64,000 bases of DNA, taken from positions 62,001 to 126,000 of the forward strand of contig NZ_JACRSV010000002.1 of NCBI RefSeq assembly GCF_014384905.1, in the 5' to 3' direction. Source of the DNA: Fumia xinanensis. Its GTDB lineage: Bacteria > Bacillota > Clostridia > Oscillospirales > Ruminococcaceae. Under the pieces are notes generated by a model that was not told the DNA's origin, did not search any database, and saw only the letters and a program-made list of their open reading frames with translations. Of the stretch, positions 8,027-16,106 are shown in pieces. A program made the position numbers and the translations under genes. Numbering within the stretch: position 1 is the stretch's first letter; each line of letters starts with the position of its first letter.

Positions 8027-8686
8027 TTACACCATAATGATGTAGAATAAAATCGCAAAATAATGAAGTACCGCCCCCGCAAGGACGAATAAATGCCAGA
8101 TGGAATGCATGAATTTAACTGATTTCAGCTTGTAGAAGATGATACCTCCGGTGTAGCACAGCCCACCGATGAGCATGAGCCAAAGCCCAGCCGACGCCAT
8201 AGACTTTATCATGGGGACGATGGCCAAAACGATGGCCCATCCGGCGATGATGTAAAAGACCATGGAAATTTTTTTAAACCGCTCAACGCTGATGGAGTTG
8301 AGAACGATTCCTAGAATACACACGCCCCACACGATGCCGAACAGCACCCATCCGAAGGCCCCGTGGAGCAGGACAAGGGTAATTGGTGTGTAGCTACCCG
8401 CGATGAGCAGGTATATAGTGGTGTGGTCGAAGATGCGGAAAACATATTTTGCCCGGTTGGGGGCCAAGGCGTGGTAGATGGTTGACATGGTAAAAAGAAT
8501 GATGAGGCTGAACCCATAAATAGAGGCGCTGACGATCCGCCAGGGATCCCCTGTGAGGGCGGCAAAGACGATCATGATAACCGTCCCGGCGGCGGCCAGC
8601 AGGGTGCCGAGGCCGTGGGTGACGGCATTGGCGATTTCCTCACCCAAGGTGTAGCCATAGCTGTTTTTTTTCGGTATGCCGGACAT
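8027..8686 (-). CDS. trhA: Hemolysin III family (TrhA/PAQR-like) membrane protein
   Basis: A 219-residue protein with seven predicted membrane segments. It shows the hemolysin III/PAQR pattern: EEIANAVTHGLGTLLAA near the start, a STIYHAL segment after TM2, DHTTIYLLIAGSYTP, and the C-terminal SIWHLFVLAGAVLHYFAI. The conserved Ser, Asp and three His residues would form the intramembrane zinc site of PAQR proteins. The family is linked to membrane energetics and lipid homeostasis; the name hemolysin is historical. AAAGGAGAACA precedes the ATG. It is a single-gene unit. Confidence 0.9.
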   Translation of the reverse strand: MSGIPKKNSYGYTLGEEIANAVTHGLGTLLAAAGTVIMIVFAALTGDPWRIVSASIYGFSLIILFTMSTIYHALAPNRAKYVFRIFDHTTIYLLIAGSYTPITLVLLHGAFGWVLFGIVWGVCILGIVLNSISVERFKKISMVFYIIAGWAIVLAIVPMIKSMASAGLWLMLIGGLCYTGGIIFYKLKSVKFMHSIWHLFVLAGAVLHYFAILFYIIMV

Positions 8687-9055
8687 AATTGTTCTCCTTT
8701 GCAGTGCCGCATATGCGGATTTATTCTTTTTTATTCAAATATATGGGCGCAGCGTTATATCAAAGACAAAGCATAAGTTTGGTGCCCAAAAATAGAAAAT
8801 GGTCATAGCCGACTGTTCGAAGTCATTGTAAAAACGAATCTCCTCAATTAATTGCCAAGCCGAATCCGTTAGACCCTATTATAGTCCTTTGGACGGAAAA
8901 AATAAAGCATCTTTTGTAACATTAATCGCTGAAAAAATGTACGAAAGCATGTTCCATTGTAAAATCAAATGAATAGCTCGCTTTGCATTTGTTGTGTTTT
9001 GCTGTGCTTTTCTCCACTAAAAGGCGATTTTTGAGAAATTATACGGATAAAAAGC
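8687..9055. other. Intergenic region without a gene
   Basis: About 370 AT-rich bases lie between the divergent trhA and the rpsF promoter. They contain a 12-base palindrome (CCGCATATGCGG, 8707-8718) just upstream of trhA and otherwise nothing that I can assign. Confidence 0.5.
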
Positions 9056-9084
9056 TTGACTTTGCAGGGAAACACTGGTATAAT
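9056..9084 (+). promoter_or_regulatory. Promoter of the rpsF-ssb-rpsR operon
   Basis: TTGACT (9056-9061), 17 bases, TATAAT (9079-9084). Transcription would start near 9091, giving a leader of about 90 bases. Confidence 0.85.
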
Positions 9085-9123
9085 CAATCTGTTATCGGCG
9101 CGATTGCCGGTATCTATTTTATT

Positions 9124-9179
9124 TCCTTGCTCCGGACACAGGTTTCGGGGCCGTGAAGTCCAGAAGGAGGTGCTTTTAA
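9124..9179 (+). promoter_or_regulatory. Possible ribosomal protein S6 leader
   Basis: The leader just before rpsF can fold with GGAC (9134-9137) paired to GTCC (9158-9161) around CAC/GTG, and it contains CCGG and GGCCG stretches. Firmicutes rpsF leaders often bind the S6:S18 pair through a CCG-containing bulge for autoregulation. The match here was judged by eye only and covariance support is lacking. Confidence 0.4.
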
Positions 9180-9473
9180 ATGGCAAAAGTAAATGAGAAT
9201 TACGAGGCAGTCATCATCTTCAGCATGAAGCAGGACGAAGAGGCGATCAAAGCTTTGATCGAAAAATTCGGCAAGCTCATCGAGAAAAATGGGACTCTGG
9301 AGAGCGTTGACGAGTGGGGCAAAAGAACCCTTGCTTATGAAATCAACGACGAAACCGAAGGTTACTACGTACTCTACAACTTTAATTCTGTGCCGTCTTT
9401 CCCCACGGAAATGGAGAGAAGACTGAACATCACAGATGGTATTCTCCGTTCTTTGATCGTGACCAGAGTGTAA
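9180..9473 (+). CDS. rpsF: Ribosomal protein S6
   Basis: A 97-residue small-subunit protein that binds 16S rRNA together with S18 at the platform of the 30S particle. The family pattern is clear: NYEAVIIFSMKQDEEAIKALIEKF, then DEWGKRTLAYEINDETEGYYVLYNF and a final helix ending LNITDGILRSLIVTRV. AAGGAGGTG lies 8 bases before the ATG. It is the first gene of the conserved rpsF-ssb-rpsR operon. Confidence 0.98.
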   Translation: MAKVNENYEAVIIFSMKQDEEAIKALIEKFGKLIEKNGTLESVDEWGKRTLAYEINDETEGYYVLYNFNSVPSFPTEMERRLNITDGILRSLIVTRV

Positions 9474-9486
9474 TGGAGGCGGCAGT

Positions 9487-9957
9487 ATGTTAAACCGTAT
9501 TATTTTAATGGGAAGACTAGTTGCCGACCCCGAACTCAGACAAACCCAGAGCGGCGTTTCTGTCGCTTCGTTTCGAATCGCGGTCGACAGAAATTACCAG
9601 TCTAAGGACACCGGCGAGCGTCAGGCTGATTTTATCAGTTGCGTAGCATGGCGTCAGACTGGGGAATTTATCAGCAGATATTTTCAAAAGGGCCGTATGA
9701 TTGCCCTGGAGGGAAGCCTGCAGACCCGCAATTACGAAGACAAGACCGGAGCCAAAAGAACCGCATATGAAGTCATCGTCGATCAGGCTTATTTCGCGGA
9801 CAGCAAGCCCGCGGGAGGACAAACTTCCGCTGGTGCTACGCCGTTTCCCACCCAGCCGCCTCAGTTTGAAGAGCCCCAGCGGGGCAACAGCCTTTCGGTA
9901 GGCGACTTCGGTAGTTTTGAGGAAATTGACACCGATGACGGCGATCTGCCGTTCTGA
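9487..9957 (+). CDS. ssb: Single-stranded DNA-binding protein
   Basis: A 156-residue SSB. The OB fold occupies residues 1-105 (LNRIILMGRLVADPELRQT, FRIAVDRNY, DFISCVAWRQTGEFI, GRMIALEGSLQTRNYED). It is followed by a Pro/Gln/Gly-rich linker and the acidic C-terminal tip DDGDLPF that recruits replication and repair proteins. It sits 13 bases after rpsF, in the usual order before rpsR. GGAGGCGGC precedes the ATG. Confidence 0.97.
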   Translation: MLNRIILMGRLVADPELRQTQSGVSVASFRIAVDRNYQSKDTGERQADFISCVAWRQTGEFISRYFQKGRMIALEGSLQTRNYEDKTGAKRTAYEVIVDQAYFADSKPAGGQTSAGATPFPTQPPQFEEPQRGNSLSVGDFGSFEEIDTDDGDLPF

Positions 9958-10005
9958 TTTTGGCGCGATTCAAATTGAAAACCTGCTGAAAGGAGAACCA
10001 GAGTT

Positions 10006-10242
10006 ATGGATAGAAATAACCGCGGCAGAAAGCCCCGCAGAAAAGTCTGCGCTTTCTGCGTTGATAAAGTGGAAAACATCGATTACAAAACAATCGGCAA
10101 ATACAGCCGTAAGGTGCTGTCCGAGAGAGCAAAAATTGTTCCGAGGCGTGTAACTGGCACCTGTGCAAAGCATCAGCGTCAGCTGACCGTTGCTGTGAAG
10201 CGCGCTCGTCATATCGCTTTGCTTCCCTATGTAAACGACTAA
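10006..10242 (+). CDS. rpsR: Ribosomal protein S18
   Basis: A 78-residue protein of the 30S platform and partner of S6. It has a basic N-terminus (MDRNNRGRKPRRK), the CAFC pair and a later CAKH, the zinc-ribbon version of S18, and the conserved core DYKTIGKYSRKVLSERAKIVPRRVTGTC. GAAAGGAG lies upstream. A strong terminator closes the operon 13 bases after the stop. Confidence 0.98.
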   Translation: MDRNNRGRKPRRKVCAFCVDKVENIDYKTIGKYSRKVLSERAKIVPRRVTGTCAKHQRQLTVAVKRARHIALLPYVND

Positions 10243-10254
10243 GTTTATGTGTTA

Positions 10255-10290
10255 AAATTCCCTTTTCCTGTTGGAAAAGGGAATTTTTTT
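10255..10290 (+). terminator. Terminator of the rpsF operon
   Basis: A 14-base perfect stem (10255-10268 with 10273-10286, CCCTTTTCC core) ends in TTTTTTT. Confidence 0.95.
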
Positions 10291-10378
10291 CTATCCGCAA
10301 TGTTATTTTTTTCTTTGAAGACAGTTTTTCGGGAAAAGCGTGCTATACTGAGAGGAAAAGGACGGGAGGGAGTGCTGG

Positions 10379-10750
10379 ATGTTCCGAGAGGATTGGCTGA
10401 TGAGGCAGATTGAAGGGATGGCGAATGTGATCGCACAGGTGGTTTTCCACAAGAAAAACACGACGTTTGACCTTGACGACGAAATTCAGGAGTCGAGAGC
10501 GGCAATTTTCCATGACAAGTTAAAAGACTTGCTGTCAGAAGGGAAGGTAAATCAGGCGGAAAATTTGCTGTTTGAATCGCTGGATCCCGGCGATCGCTGT
10601 TACCTTGCTTTGGCGCTGGATTTTTACGTCACCCTCGATGGATGGGACGAAAACCGGCTCAGTAGATGTGATTTTTCACGGGATGAAGTGGCTATGGGGC
10701 TTTCCGATGTGCTCCGGATATACGGTTTGTCTCAGCTGGAAATCAAATAA
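10379..10750 (+). CDS. DUF6483-like protein
   Basis: A 123-residue all-helical soluble protein. The N-terminus (FREDWLMRQIEGMANVIAQVVFHKK) is typical of a clostridial family I recall as DUF6483. The rest is a TPR-like helical pair (LSEGKVNQAENLLFESLD; YLALALDFYVTLDGWDENRL). No catalytic motif is visible and the function is unknown. GGGAGGGAG lies 8 bases upstream. An extended -10 (TGCTATACT, 10341-10349) could drive it, though the nearest -35-like TTGAAG is 23 bases away. It is a single-gene unit with its own terminator. Confidence 0.7.
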   Translation: MFREDWLMRQIEGMANVIAQVVFHKKNTTFDLDDEIQESRAAIFHDKLKDLLSEGKVNQAENLLFESLDPGDRCYLALALDFYVTLDGWDENRLSRCDFSRDEVAMGLSDVLRIYGLSQLEIK

Positions 10751-10784
10751 AACTCCCCCGATGAAGCGGAGGAGTTTTTATTTT
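10749..10784 (+). terminator. Terminator after the DUF6483-like gene
   Basis: AAAACTCC (10749-10756) pairs with GGAGTTTT (10771-10778) and is followed by TATTTT. It lies between convergent genes. Confidence 0.75.
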
Positions 10785-10805
10785 GTGAAAAGTCTCGCAA
10801 AAGGG

Positions 10806-11687
10806 TTAAACGTCTTTTGGGACAAAAGAAAGTACTTGGTAACCTTTTAGTACCAGCCTTCCGTCCTCCTGCTGCTCAAATGTAAAAGAATGAAGAGGGT
10901 TTTGGGCTTTTAAGGATTCAATATTTTCCGCCGTGCAGGCGACGCCGCCAACGGCAATGGGGCAACCCGCTCCCTGGGTTTTCCCCATGAGAGCGGAAAC
11001 ACGGATAAACTTGCCGCTTTCGCTCCAAGACAGAATCACTGGGCAAGGGCTTTCGTCGGTTGGCTGTTCCATAGGCTTTGCAAAGATTTCTTCGTCAGAG
11101 AAGTAGGTAAAAGGGTGGGATGAGAGGAATTCCTGAGAAGCAGGGAGAAAATCATCCCCAAAGAGTTCAGCCACTTTTTCTATGGCATTATCCCGATAAT
11201 AGAACTCACAGGGAGAACTTTGCTGCAAAAACAACCGGAAAAGCTCATGGTCGGGATAAGCGGGGCAGGTATAACTGCCGGTTTCTGCACTGTATTCAAT
11301 GGGGAGAAGTACGGCTCCCGTATGGTAAAGGGCGGTTTGCAGCGCTGAGGAATAGTCCAGTGGAACACCGTCGCTAAATTCCGGCAGCAAAACGCCGTCT
11401 GGGCCACAGTATAGGGTAATCTGATAGGCGAGAATGCGAGCGGTATCATCATTGTGTATAGGTTGTTCCGGAAGAAGGGGAATGCACTCCGAGGCAGAAG
11501 CTTGTGGAATGACCGGCAGGCGCTCATTGGTTGCAGGAGTGGCTGCCTGTATCTGGGCAACGACACTGGGAGGGGTGATGGGAAGGCCTGCCCCAACTGT
11601 GGGAGAAGAGGAATCGCAGCCTGTGCAAAGTATCGCAGCAACGAGAATAGCTGCGGCAAAAGTTCTTTTGCATCGTGAGCTTGTCAT
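10806..11687 (-). CDS. Putative lipoprotein of unknown function
   Basis: A 293-residue exported protein. A basic N-terminus and a hydrophobic stretch (AAAILVAAIL) end at C-T-G-C, so Cys24 is the likely lipidation site, although the -3 residue (Cys) is unusual for a lipobox. A Ser/Pro-rich linker follows. The body contains two blocks reminiscent of the GerMN-type repeats of sporulation and germination lipoproteins (LAYQITLYCGPDGVLLPE and YSSALQTALYHTG), but this is uncertain. AGGAGG precedes the ATG. It stands alone, with a terminator behind the neighbouring convergent gene. Confidence 0.6.
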   Translation of the reverse strand: MTSSRCKRTFAAAILVAAILCTGCDSSSPTVGAGLPITPPSVVAQIQAATPATNERLPVIPQASASECIPLLPEQPIHNDDTARILAYQITLYCGPDGVLLPEFSDGVPLDYSSALQTALYHTGAVLLPIEYSAETGSYTCPAYPDHELFRLFLQQSSPCEFYYRDNAIEKVAELFGDDFLPASQEFLSSHPFTYFSDEEIFAKPMEQPTDESPCPVILSWSESGKFIRVSALMGKTQGAGCPIAVGGVACTAENIESLKAQNPLHSFTFEQQEDGRLVLKGYQVLSFVPKDV

Positions 11688-11814
11688 AGAGCAAGCCTCC
11701 TTTCATTTGATTATTTTGATTATATAGTGTAAGAAAAAGCAGTATTTGTTTCATCCAACCAAAAAATATTTCAAAAATTTGGCAGTTATTTTATAGTAAA
11801 GTATTTCCCAGTAA

Positions 11815-11858
11815 AAATGACAAACGGCCCGTTTCATGAAACGGGCCGTTTGTCATTT
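11815..11858 (-). terminator. 44-base perfect palindrome, terminator of the 55-aa membrane protein gene
   Basis: Positions 11815-11836 are the exact reverse complement of 11837-11858 (core ACGGCCCGTTTCA). The palindrome overlaps the stop codon of the minus-strand small gene. On that strand the stem ends in TTTTTAC. Confidence 0.8.
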
Positions 11859-12020
11859 CGATTGTGTCTCTTCGTCCGAATCTGGGAGCCTATAATGGTT
11901 ATGAGTGGTGTTACCACAATTGTTGCCGATTCCCCCTTTAGCGGGAGCAATGAGAAATCCGAGAATAATACCTGTCAGCAGGCAGATGATTGACAGAAGA
12001 GCGGCGCTGGATTTTTTCAT
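11853..12020 (-). CDS. Small membrane-anchored protein (55 aa)
   Basis: An ATG at 12020, preceded by TAAGGAGGC, opens a 55-codon frame too short for many gene finders. One membrane helix (AALLSIICLLTGIILGFLIAP) is followed by AKGGIGNNCGN and a hydrophilic His/acidic tail. The GFLIAPAKGG turn resembles the glycine-rich end of YtxH-like or small clostridial membrane proteins. The strong ribosome binding site and dedicated palindromic terminator argue that it is real. Its function is unknown. Confidence 0.7.
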   Translation of the reverse strand: MKKSSAALLSIICLLTGIILGFLIAPAKGGIGNNCGNTTHNHYRLPDSDEETQSK

Positions 12021-12105
12021 GGGAAAGCCTCCTTACTTACTGGAATGGTTTCTATCTCCAGTATGACACAAGTCATTGGATTTGTCTATCATCTGCAAAA
12101 AAATA

Positions 12106-12138
12106 AAACCCGGCAGGTCGCAATGACCTGCTGGGTTT
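12106..12138 (-). terminator. Terminator of rubrerythrin
   Basis: AAACCC-GCAGGTC pairs with GACCTGC-GGGTTT around a 5-base loop. The minus-strand tail is TTTATTTTTTTG. Confidence 0.85.
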
Positions 12139-12148
12139 ATGATTAAGT

Positions 12149-12685
12149 TTAATAATTTTCTGCACGGACCTGAAAATAGGCTTGAGGATGGGAACAGACG
12201 GGGCAAATTTCGGGGGCCTTTTTGCCGATGACGATGTGGCCGCAGTTAGAGCACTGCCAAATGGTATCCCCATCTTTTGAAAAGACCAAGCCGTTCTCCA
12301 CATTGGCGAGAAGCTTTAAGTATCTCTCTTCGTGCTCTTTTTCAATTTTTGCCACTTCTTCGAACAGGAAGGCAATGTGATCGAATCCTTCTTCCTTGGC
12401 CTCTTTGGCAAATGTGGCATACATGTCGGTCCACTCATAGTTTTCGCCGGCAGCAGCATCCTTTAAATTGGTTGCGGTGTCAGGAATTCCGTCATGCAGC
12501 AGTTTAAACCAGATTTTTGCATGCTCTTTTTCGTTGTTTGCAGTCTCCTCAAAGAGGGCGGCAATCTGGACATAACCGTCTTTTTTCGCTTTTGATGCAT
12601 AGTAAGTGTATTTGTTTCTCGCCTGAGATTCCCCTGCAAATGCGGCCTGCAGGTTGGCTTCTGTTCTAGAACCTTTTAAATTCAT
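12149..12685 (-). CDS. rbr: Rubrerythrin
   Basis: A 178-residue non-haem di-iron peroxidase that reduces hydrogen peroxide in the cytosol of anaerobes. The ferritin-like four-helix part has the two E-x-x-H iron ligands (ANNEKEHAKIWF and KIEKEHEERYL) plus further Glu residues. The C-terminal rubredoxin-like domain has CSNCGH and CPVCSHPQAYF. I place the start at 12685 because AAGGAGG lies 8 bases upstream; an upstream in-frame ATG lacks a site. It follows perR by 53 bases on the same strand and is probably co-transcribed and derepressed under peroxide stress. Confidence 0.95.
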   Translation of the reverse strand: MNLKGSRTEANLQAAFAGESQARNKYTYYASKAKKDGYVQIAALFEETANNEKEHAKIWFKLLHDGIPDTATNLKDAAAGENYEWTDMYATFAKEAKEEGFDHIAFLFEEVAKIEKEHEERYLKLLANVENGLVFSKDGDTIWQCSNCGHIVIGKKAPEICPVCSHPQAYFQVRAENY

Positions 12686-12738
12686 GTCAATATCCTCCTT
12701 AAATGTCAATATTTTTCATCCCAAACGGGGTGAAATGG

Positions 12739-13149
12739 TCAGTGTTTGATACAGCCAATGATATTCACGTCCACTCGTTTCAGTTCGACGCCTTTGATAG
12801 GATGTTTTTCAAAATATCCGTTAATTAAATCCATAAGCTCCCTATCATCGTAATCCTGCACTTCGCGGGTTTCGCAGTCGCAGACATGTATGTGGTCGTG
12901 GGTGTTGACATCATAGATCACCGGTTCCCCTGCGGTGTTGATCTTCATGATCACATTTTTCTTTTCGAAAGTGTTCAAGATGTTATAGGCGGTTGCAACA
13001 GTTAGGTTGATGTTTCGATCTTTGAGAGCCGCCAGCACATCGTCTACTGTGACATGGGTATTCAGTTCTTTTAAAACCCGCAGGACATCGAGGCGCTGCT
13101 GCGTCACCTGAATCCCATTCTGTTTGAGAATTGCTTTCAAATTTTCCAT
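12739..13149 (-). CDS. perR: PerR-type Fur-family peroxide regulator
   Basis: A 136-residue repressor. It has an N-terminal winged helix (GIQVTQQRLDVLRVLKELNTHVTVDDV) and a metal-sensing C-terminal half (YDVNTHDHIHVCDC). The regulatory metal ligands expected in PerR (His and Asp around the THDHIH stretch) are present. The structural zinc site is altered: the usual pair of CxxC motifs is reduced to CDC and a C-terminal GCIKH. It is located directly upstream of rubrerythrin and behind a PerR-box-like repeat, so autoregulation and control of rbr are inferred. Confidence 0.85.
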   Translation of the reverse strand: MENLKAILKQNGIQVTQQRLDVLRVLKELNTHVTVDDVLAALKDRNINLTVATAYNILNTFEKKNVIMKINTAGEPVIYDVNTHDHIHVCDCETREVQDYDDRELMDLINGYFEKHPIKGVELKRVDVNIIGCIKH

Positions 13150-13172
13150 AAAACCACCTAATTTAGAATTAC

Positions 13173-13210
13173 TATAATTTTATTATAAAGGAAGGTTATT
13201 GCTTTGTCAA
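13173..13210 (-). promoter_or_regulatory. perR promoter with overlapping PerR box
   Basis: Read on the minus strand: TTGACA (from 13210), 17 bases, TATAAT (13187-13182). TATAAT-TTT-ATTATA at 13173-13187 is an inverted repeat close to the TTATAATnATTATAA PerR box and covers the -10. Confidence 0.8.
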
Positions 13211-13430
13211 GAAGGAAATCAAAAAATGCATCAAATTGCTTTGATTAAATGGTAATAACAAACTTTTACAGATAAGTCTGGTAAATATTCCATTTCCATT
13301 CTTGTAATAAAAAATAACTTGTATGAAAGAATAATAGGTGTATTTGACTGGAATTTGAGGCGGATTCCTTCAAATCCTACAAGTTTTACAAATTTTCAGC
13401 GGCTTTGCCGTTAGAAAGGTGCGACTATTC

Positions 13431-13874
13431 ATGAAAGTAACCAAACAGGAATACAGTGAGATGACAAAACAGGCATCCCACAATACCAAAAGTTATTTTA
13501 CCATCCCCATGGCATTTTTGATTGGCGGCCTGATCTGCGTTTTAGGGCAGGCTCTTATCTTTCTTTATCAATACTGGGGCATGAGTACCGAAAAAGCCTC
13601 TTCGTTGGCGTCTATCACCCTGGTGCTTCTCAGTGCGTTGGCCACTGGTTTCGGAATTTATGATAAGCTGGCTAAACACGCTGGAGCAGGTACGCTGGTT
13701 CCTATTACCGGATTTGCCAACGCGGTGGTTTCACCAGCTTTGGAGTTTAAAAGCGAGGGACTGATTTTGGGGTTGGGTGCAAAACTCTTTATCATTGCAG
13801 GGCCGGTTATTGTTTACGGCGTTGCAGCGTCGATCCTTTACGGCGTGATTTACTGGGTTTTCTCCATAATATAG
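13431..13874 (+). CDS. spoVAC: Stage V sporulation protein AC
   Basis: A 147-residue membrane protein of the SpoVA channel that moves dipicolinic acid into the forespore and out during germination. It has four membrane segments, the conserved PMAFLIGGLICVLGQAL and the AGAGTLVPITGFANAVVSPALEFKSEG motif shared by SpoVAC and SpoVAE. The start at 13431 follows AGAAAGGTG; an in-frame ATG 4 codons upstream is less likely. Its usual partner spoVAD lies 2.2 kb away, beyond an oppositely oriented gene. Confidence 0.93.
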   Translation: MKVTKQEYSEMTKQASHNTKSYFTIPMAFLIGGLICVLGQALIFLYQYWGMSTEKASSLASITLVLLSALATGFGIYDKLAKHAGAGTLVPITGFANAVVSPALEFKSEGLILGLGAKLFIIAGPVIVYGVAASILYGVIYWVFSII

Positions 13875-13876
13875 TG

Positions 13877-13916
13877 CCTCTCTTTCTGTGAAAATAGAGA
13901 TTTCCTTTTTTATAAA
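13877..13916 (+). terminator. Weak terminator after spoVAC
   Basis: CTCT-TTTC and GAAAA-AGAG form an imperfect stem, followed by TTTCCTTTTTTA. Confidence 0.4.
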
Positions 13917-13921
13917 ATAAA

Positions 13922-13949
13922 AATGGCGCAGTGATGAAACTACGCCATT
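13922..13949 (-). terminator. Terminator of the 655-aa gene
   Basis: AATGGCG (13922-13928) pairs with CGCCATT (13943-13949). The minus-strand tail is TTTTATTTTAT. Confidence 0.7.
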
Positions 13950-13954
13950 AAAAG

Positions 13955-15922
13955 TTATTTTACTGTAAAGCAGGCAAAGCCATAGGGGGCAATATCAGTG
14001 GATAATTTTACCTTACTGCCGTCTAAGCTGCCCTCACAGCAGTAGCAGTCCAGTGAGGTATATTCCCGATCGAGATTGATTTCAGGGGTGAAAATTTCGT
14101 CCGAAAAAAAGTTCCAAATACCTACTGTCATCTGGCTGCCGTTTCTGCGGCAAAGCATATAAGTGTTAGGATGGCCGAAACAAGTGGCAGGGAGAGGTTC
14201 TCCTTGAAGCCATTCAATACCCTTTGCAAGCTGTTTTGGACGAAAATAATTGCGGAATACAGTGGTGGGACACATCATATTTGTGGAGCCAAAGGAAGCA
14301 GCAGAGAAAGAATAAACCATAAATTTTTGGTGCCTTGAATTTTCATAGAGATAGCAGGCCGGATAACTGTTTTCCTCTAACACGCCGTTGGGGGGCAACA
14401 GACCTAACCCTTCAGAACAGTGATAAAATTTGCTAAGAATTTTGGCTCCTTTTTTTAATTGAAAATGATAGAATACTTTATCATCGTCTGCACTCGCTAA
14501 AATCAGCTCATCTTCTTCGATAAATTTCTCTGCAAGAGGAGTTTTGGCTCTTTCAAAGGATTCGATACCCACATCGCCCCCTTTTTTCATGAGTTTTTTG
14601 GCGCCGGAGGCATCTAAGATCACGCCGCGGTTTAACATTCCGTCGTCTAGATATTTTGCGTTCTCACCAAAGGCCAGAATAGCTCCTTCTTTGTTTTCGT
14701 ATGTGGTAGGCAGACCATTGTCGGTCATGAACCACTGAGAAACAACTGGAAGCAAACCGATGGAGCTGTAATGCTCAACGCGGCAGTCCGCATCAAATTC
14801 AATGGATGCAAACTGTTCAGGCACTTCAAGAACATTGAGCCCAACTGTATCGCCAGTAAAGCGCCGCTCAATTTCGTCATAGAGGGGTTTGTTTCTGACA
14901 TGGCGTTCTATGTAGCCGGTTTCATAGGTTGCAGAGGAATTGTAATCCACCATGTATTTTAAAATGCCGTCAGTTTTTCCATCTGCCCTTAAAACAGTGT
15001 CGAAACCTTCCAGCAAAGCGGCGGGGACGTTGTGCCTGGGCCGTGGGAAGGTGTCACCCTCGGTCAAAAGCTCAATATCCTTATGACGGCACCATTGAGA
15101 TTCCAAGCGGGCGGTCTCAATGGAGGTGGCAAAGTTTGGAATACAGGCCCAATAGGGAGCGCCTGTCAAGCGGATCAGAGCTTTATTGCCGCCCGCTATA
15201 GTTTTGGCAAGCTTGTCTAAAGTGATCCCTTCGATATTGAAAGAGGACCAGTTGGAGCTTAATCCCACACGAATTTCAGGGTTAACTGAGTGGATGGCAT
15301 TGCCGATTTTGTCGGCAAGGCTGTTTAAGGTTTCACCCTGGAGCGCCCTGAAAGTATCTCGATATTTATTTTGCCCTTGGCGGTAGACCTTGTCGTTTAA
15401 TTCCTCAACGGTGATATTTTCGCCCAGCCGTTCTCTCAAAATAGCCATATGCTTTTCACAGCAGCAACCCATTCTATCGAAGAGGGCCTTTCCGCCGGTC
15501 AGGGTAAAATCATCTTCCAACAAAATTAATTTTACACCGGTGCCTGCAACCCGTTTAAAGATGCTGCAGAGCTCGTTTGTAAAATCGTCGTACAAAGGGC
15601 AGTAGGCTCCTGGGATAGTATCCCCATTGCCTTTTAATGTGTGGATCTTTGTATAGGGAGCGTCATGATCAAAATAATAGGGGGCGCCGTAACCGATGGT
15701 GGGAGTCACCCAGGCTCCGACGGTGAAGCCGTTTTCCTCCAAAAAAGATTTATTTTCGATAAAATGCTCGTATTCCAGATCCTTCGCTTGCTGATTGCGC
15801 AGGATACGCCCATAAATTAACATGACAGCCTGAGGATCGGCCTTCTTTAGTTCACTGACAAGTTTTGCTTTTTGTGCGTCAGTCAGTTTTTTGTTCATCA
15901 CGGGTATAATTGTTTTATACAT
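13955..15922 (-). CDS. Glycoside-hydrolase-like protein (TIM barrel plus C-terminal domains)
   Basis: A 655-residue soluble protein without a signal peptide. The first 300 residues look like a glycosidase barrel (GFTVGAWVTPTIGYG; GVKLILLEDDFTL; PEIRVGLSSNW). The Asp/Glu cluster EDDF and a following Cys group (MGCCCEKHMAIL) resemble the WDEP plus CRCPEC arrangement of the protein at 2246. The later part resembles the glutaminase-like and trimerisation domains of GH42-type enzymes (GAILAFGENAKYLDD; a beta-rich end). The start at 15922 follows AAGGAGTGAG; an in-frame ATG 13 codons upstream has no site. It lies in reverse orientation between spoVAC and spoVAD. The substrate is unknown. Confidence 0.65.
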   Translation of the reverse strand: MYKTIIPVMNKKLTDAQKAKLVSELKKADPQAVMLIYGRILRNQQAKDLEYEHFIENKSFLEENGFTVGAWVTPTIGYGAPYYFDHDAPYTKIHTLKGNGDTIPGAYCPLYDDFTNELCSIFKRVAGTGVKLILLEDDFTLTGGKALFDRMGCCCEKHMAILRERLGENITVEELNDKVYRQGQNKYRDTFRALQGETLNSLADKIGNAIHSVNPEIRVGLSSNWSSFNIEGITLDKLAKTIAGGNKALIRLTGAPYWACIPNFATSIETARLESQWCRHKDIELLTEGDTFPRPRHNVPAALLEGFDTVLRADGKTDGILKYMVDYNSSATYETGYIERHVRNKPLYDEIERRFTGDTVGLNVLEVPEQFASIEFDADCRVEHYSSIGLLPVVSQWFMTDNGLPTTYENKEGAILAFGENAKYLDDGMLNRGVILDASGAKKLMKKGGDVGIESFERAKTPLAEKFIEEDELILASADDDKVFYHFQLKKGAKILSKFYHCSEGLGLLPPNGVLEENSYPACYLYENSRHQKFMVYSFSAASFGSTNMMCPTTVFRNYFRPKQLAKGIEWLQGEPLPATCFGHPNTYMLCRRNGSQMTVGIWNFFSDEIFTPEINLDREYTSLDCYCCEGSLDGSKVKLSTDIAPYGFACFTVK

Positions 15923-16043
15923 GGGCTCACTCCTTATTGATAAAGTACCGGTTTGTTTCATTATACAGAATAAGTTTGTTGAAATAAATACGATTAGATG
16001 GATTCATCAATTTTGATGATGGATTGCTCACTTTTGATAAACA

Positions 16044-16074
16044 AATAATAATACGGTAGGAAATGCCCATACTA
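16044..16074 (+). promoter_or_regulatory. Possible sigma-G promoter for spoVAD-spoVAE
   Basis: CATACTA (16068-16074) matches the forespore sigma-G -10 pattern, with AAATAA about 18 bases upstream as a weak -35. A separate promoter would be needed because spoVAC is no longer adjacent. Confidence 0.35.
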
Positions 16075-16106
16075 ATCAAAAAAAGATTCCGGAAAGGAAT
16101 GAAAAT

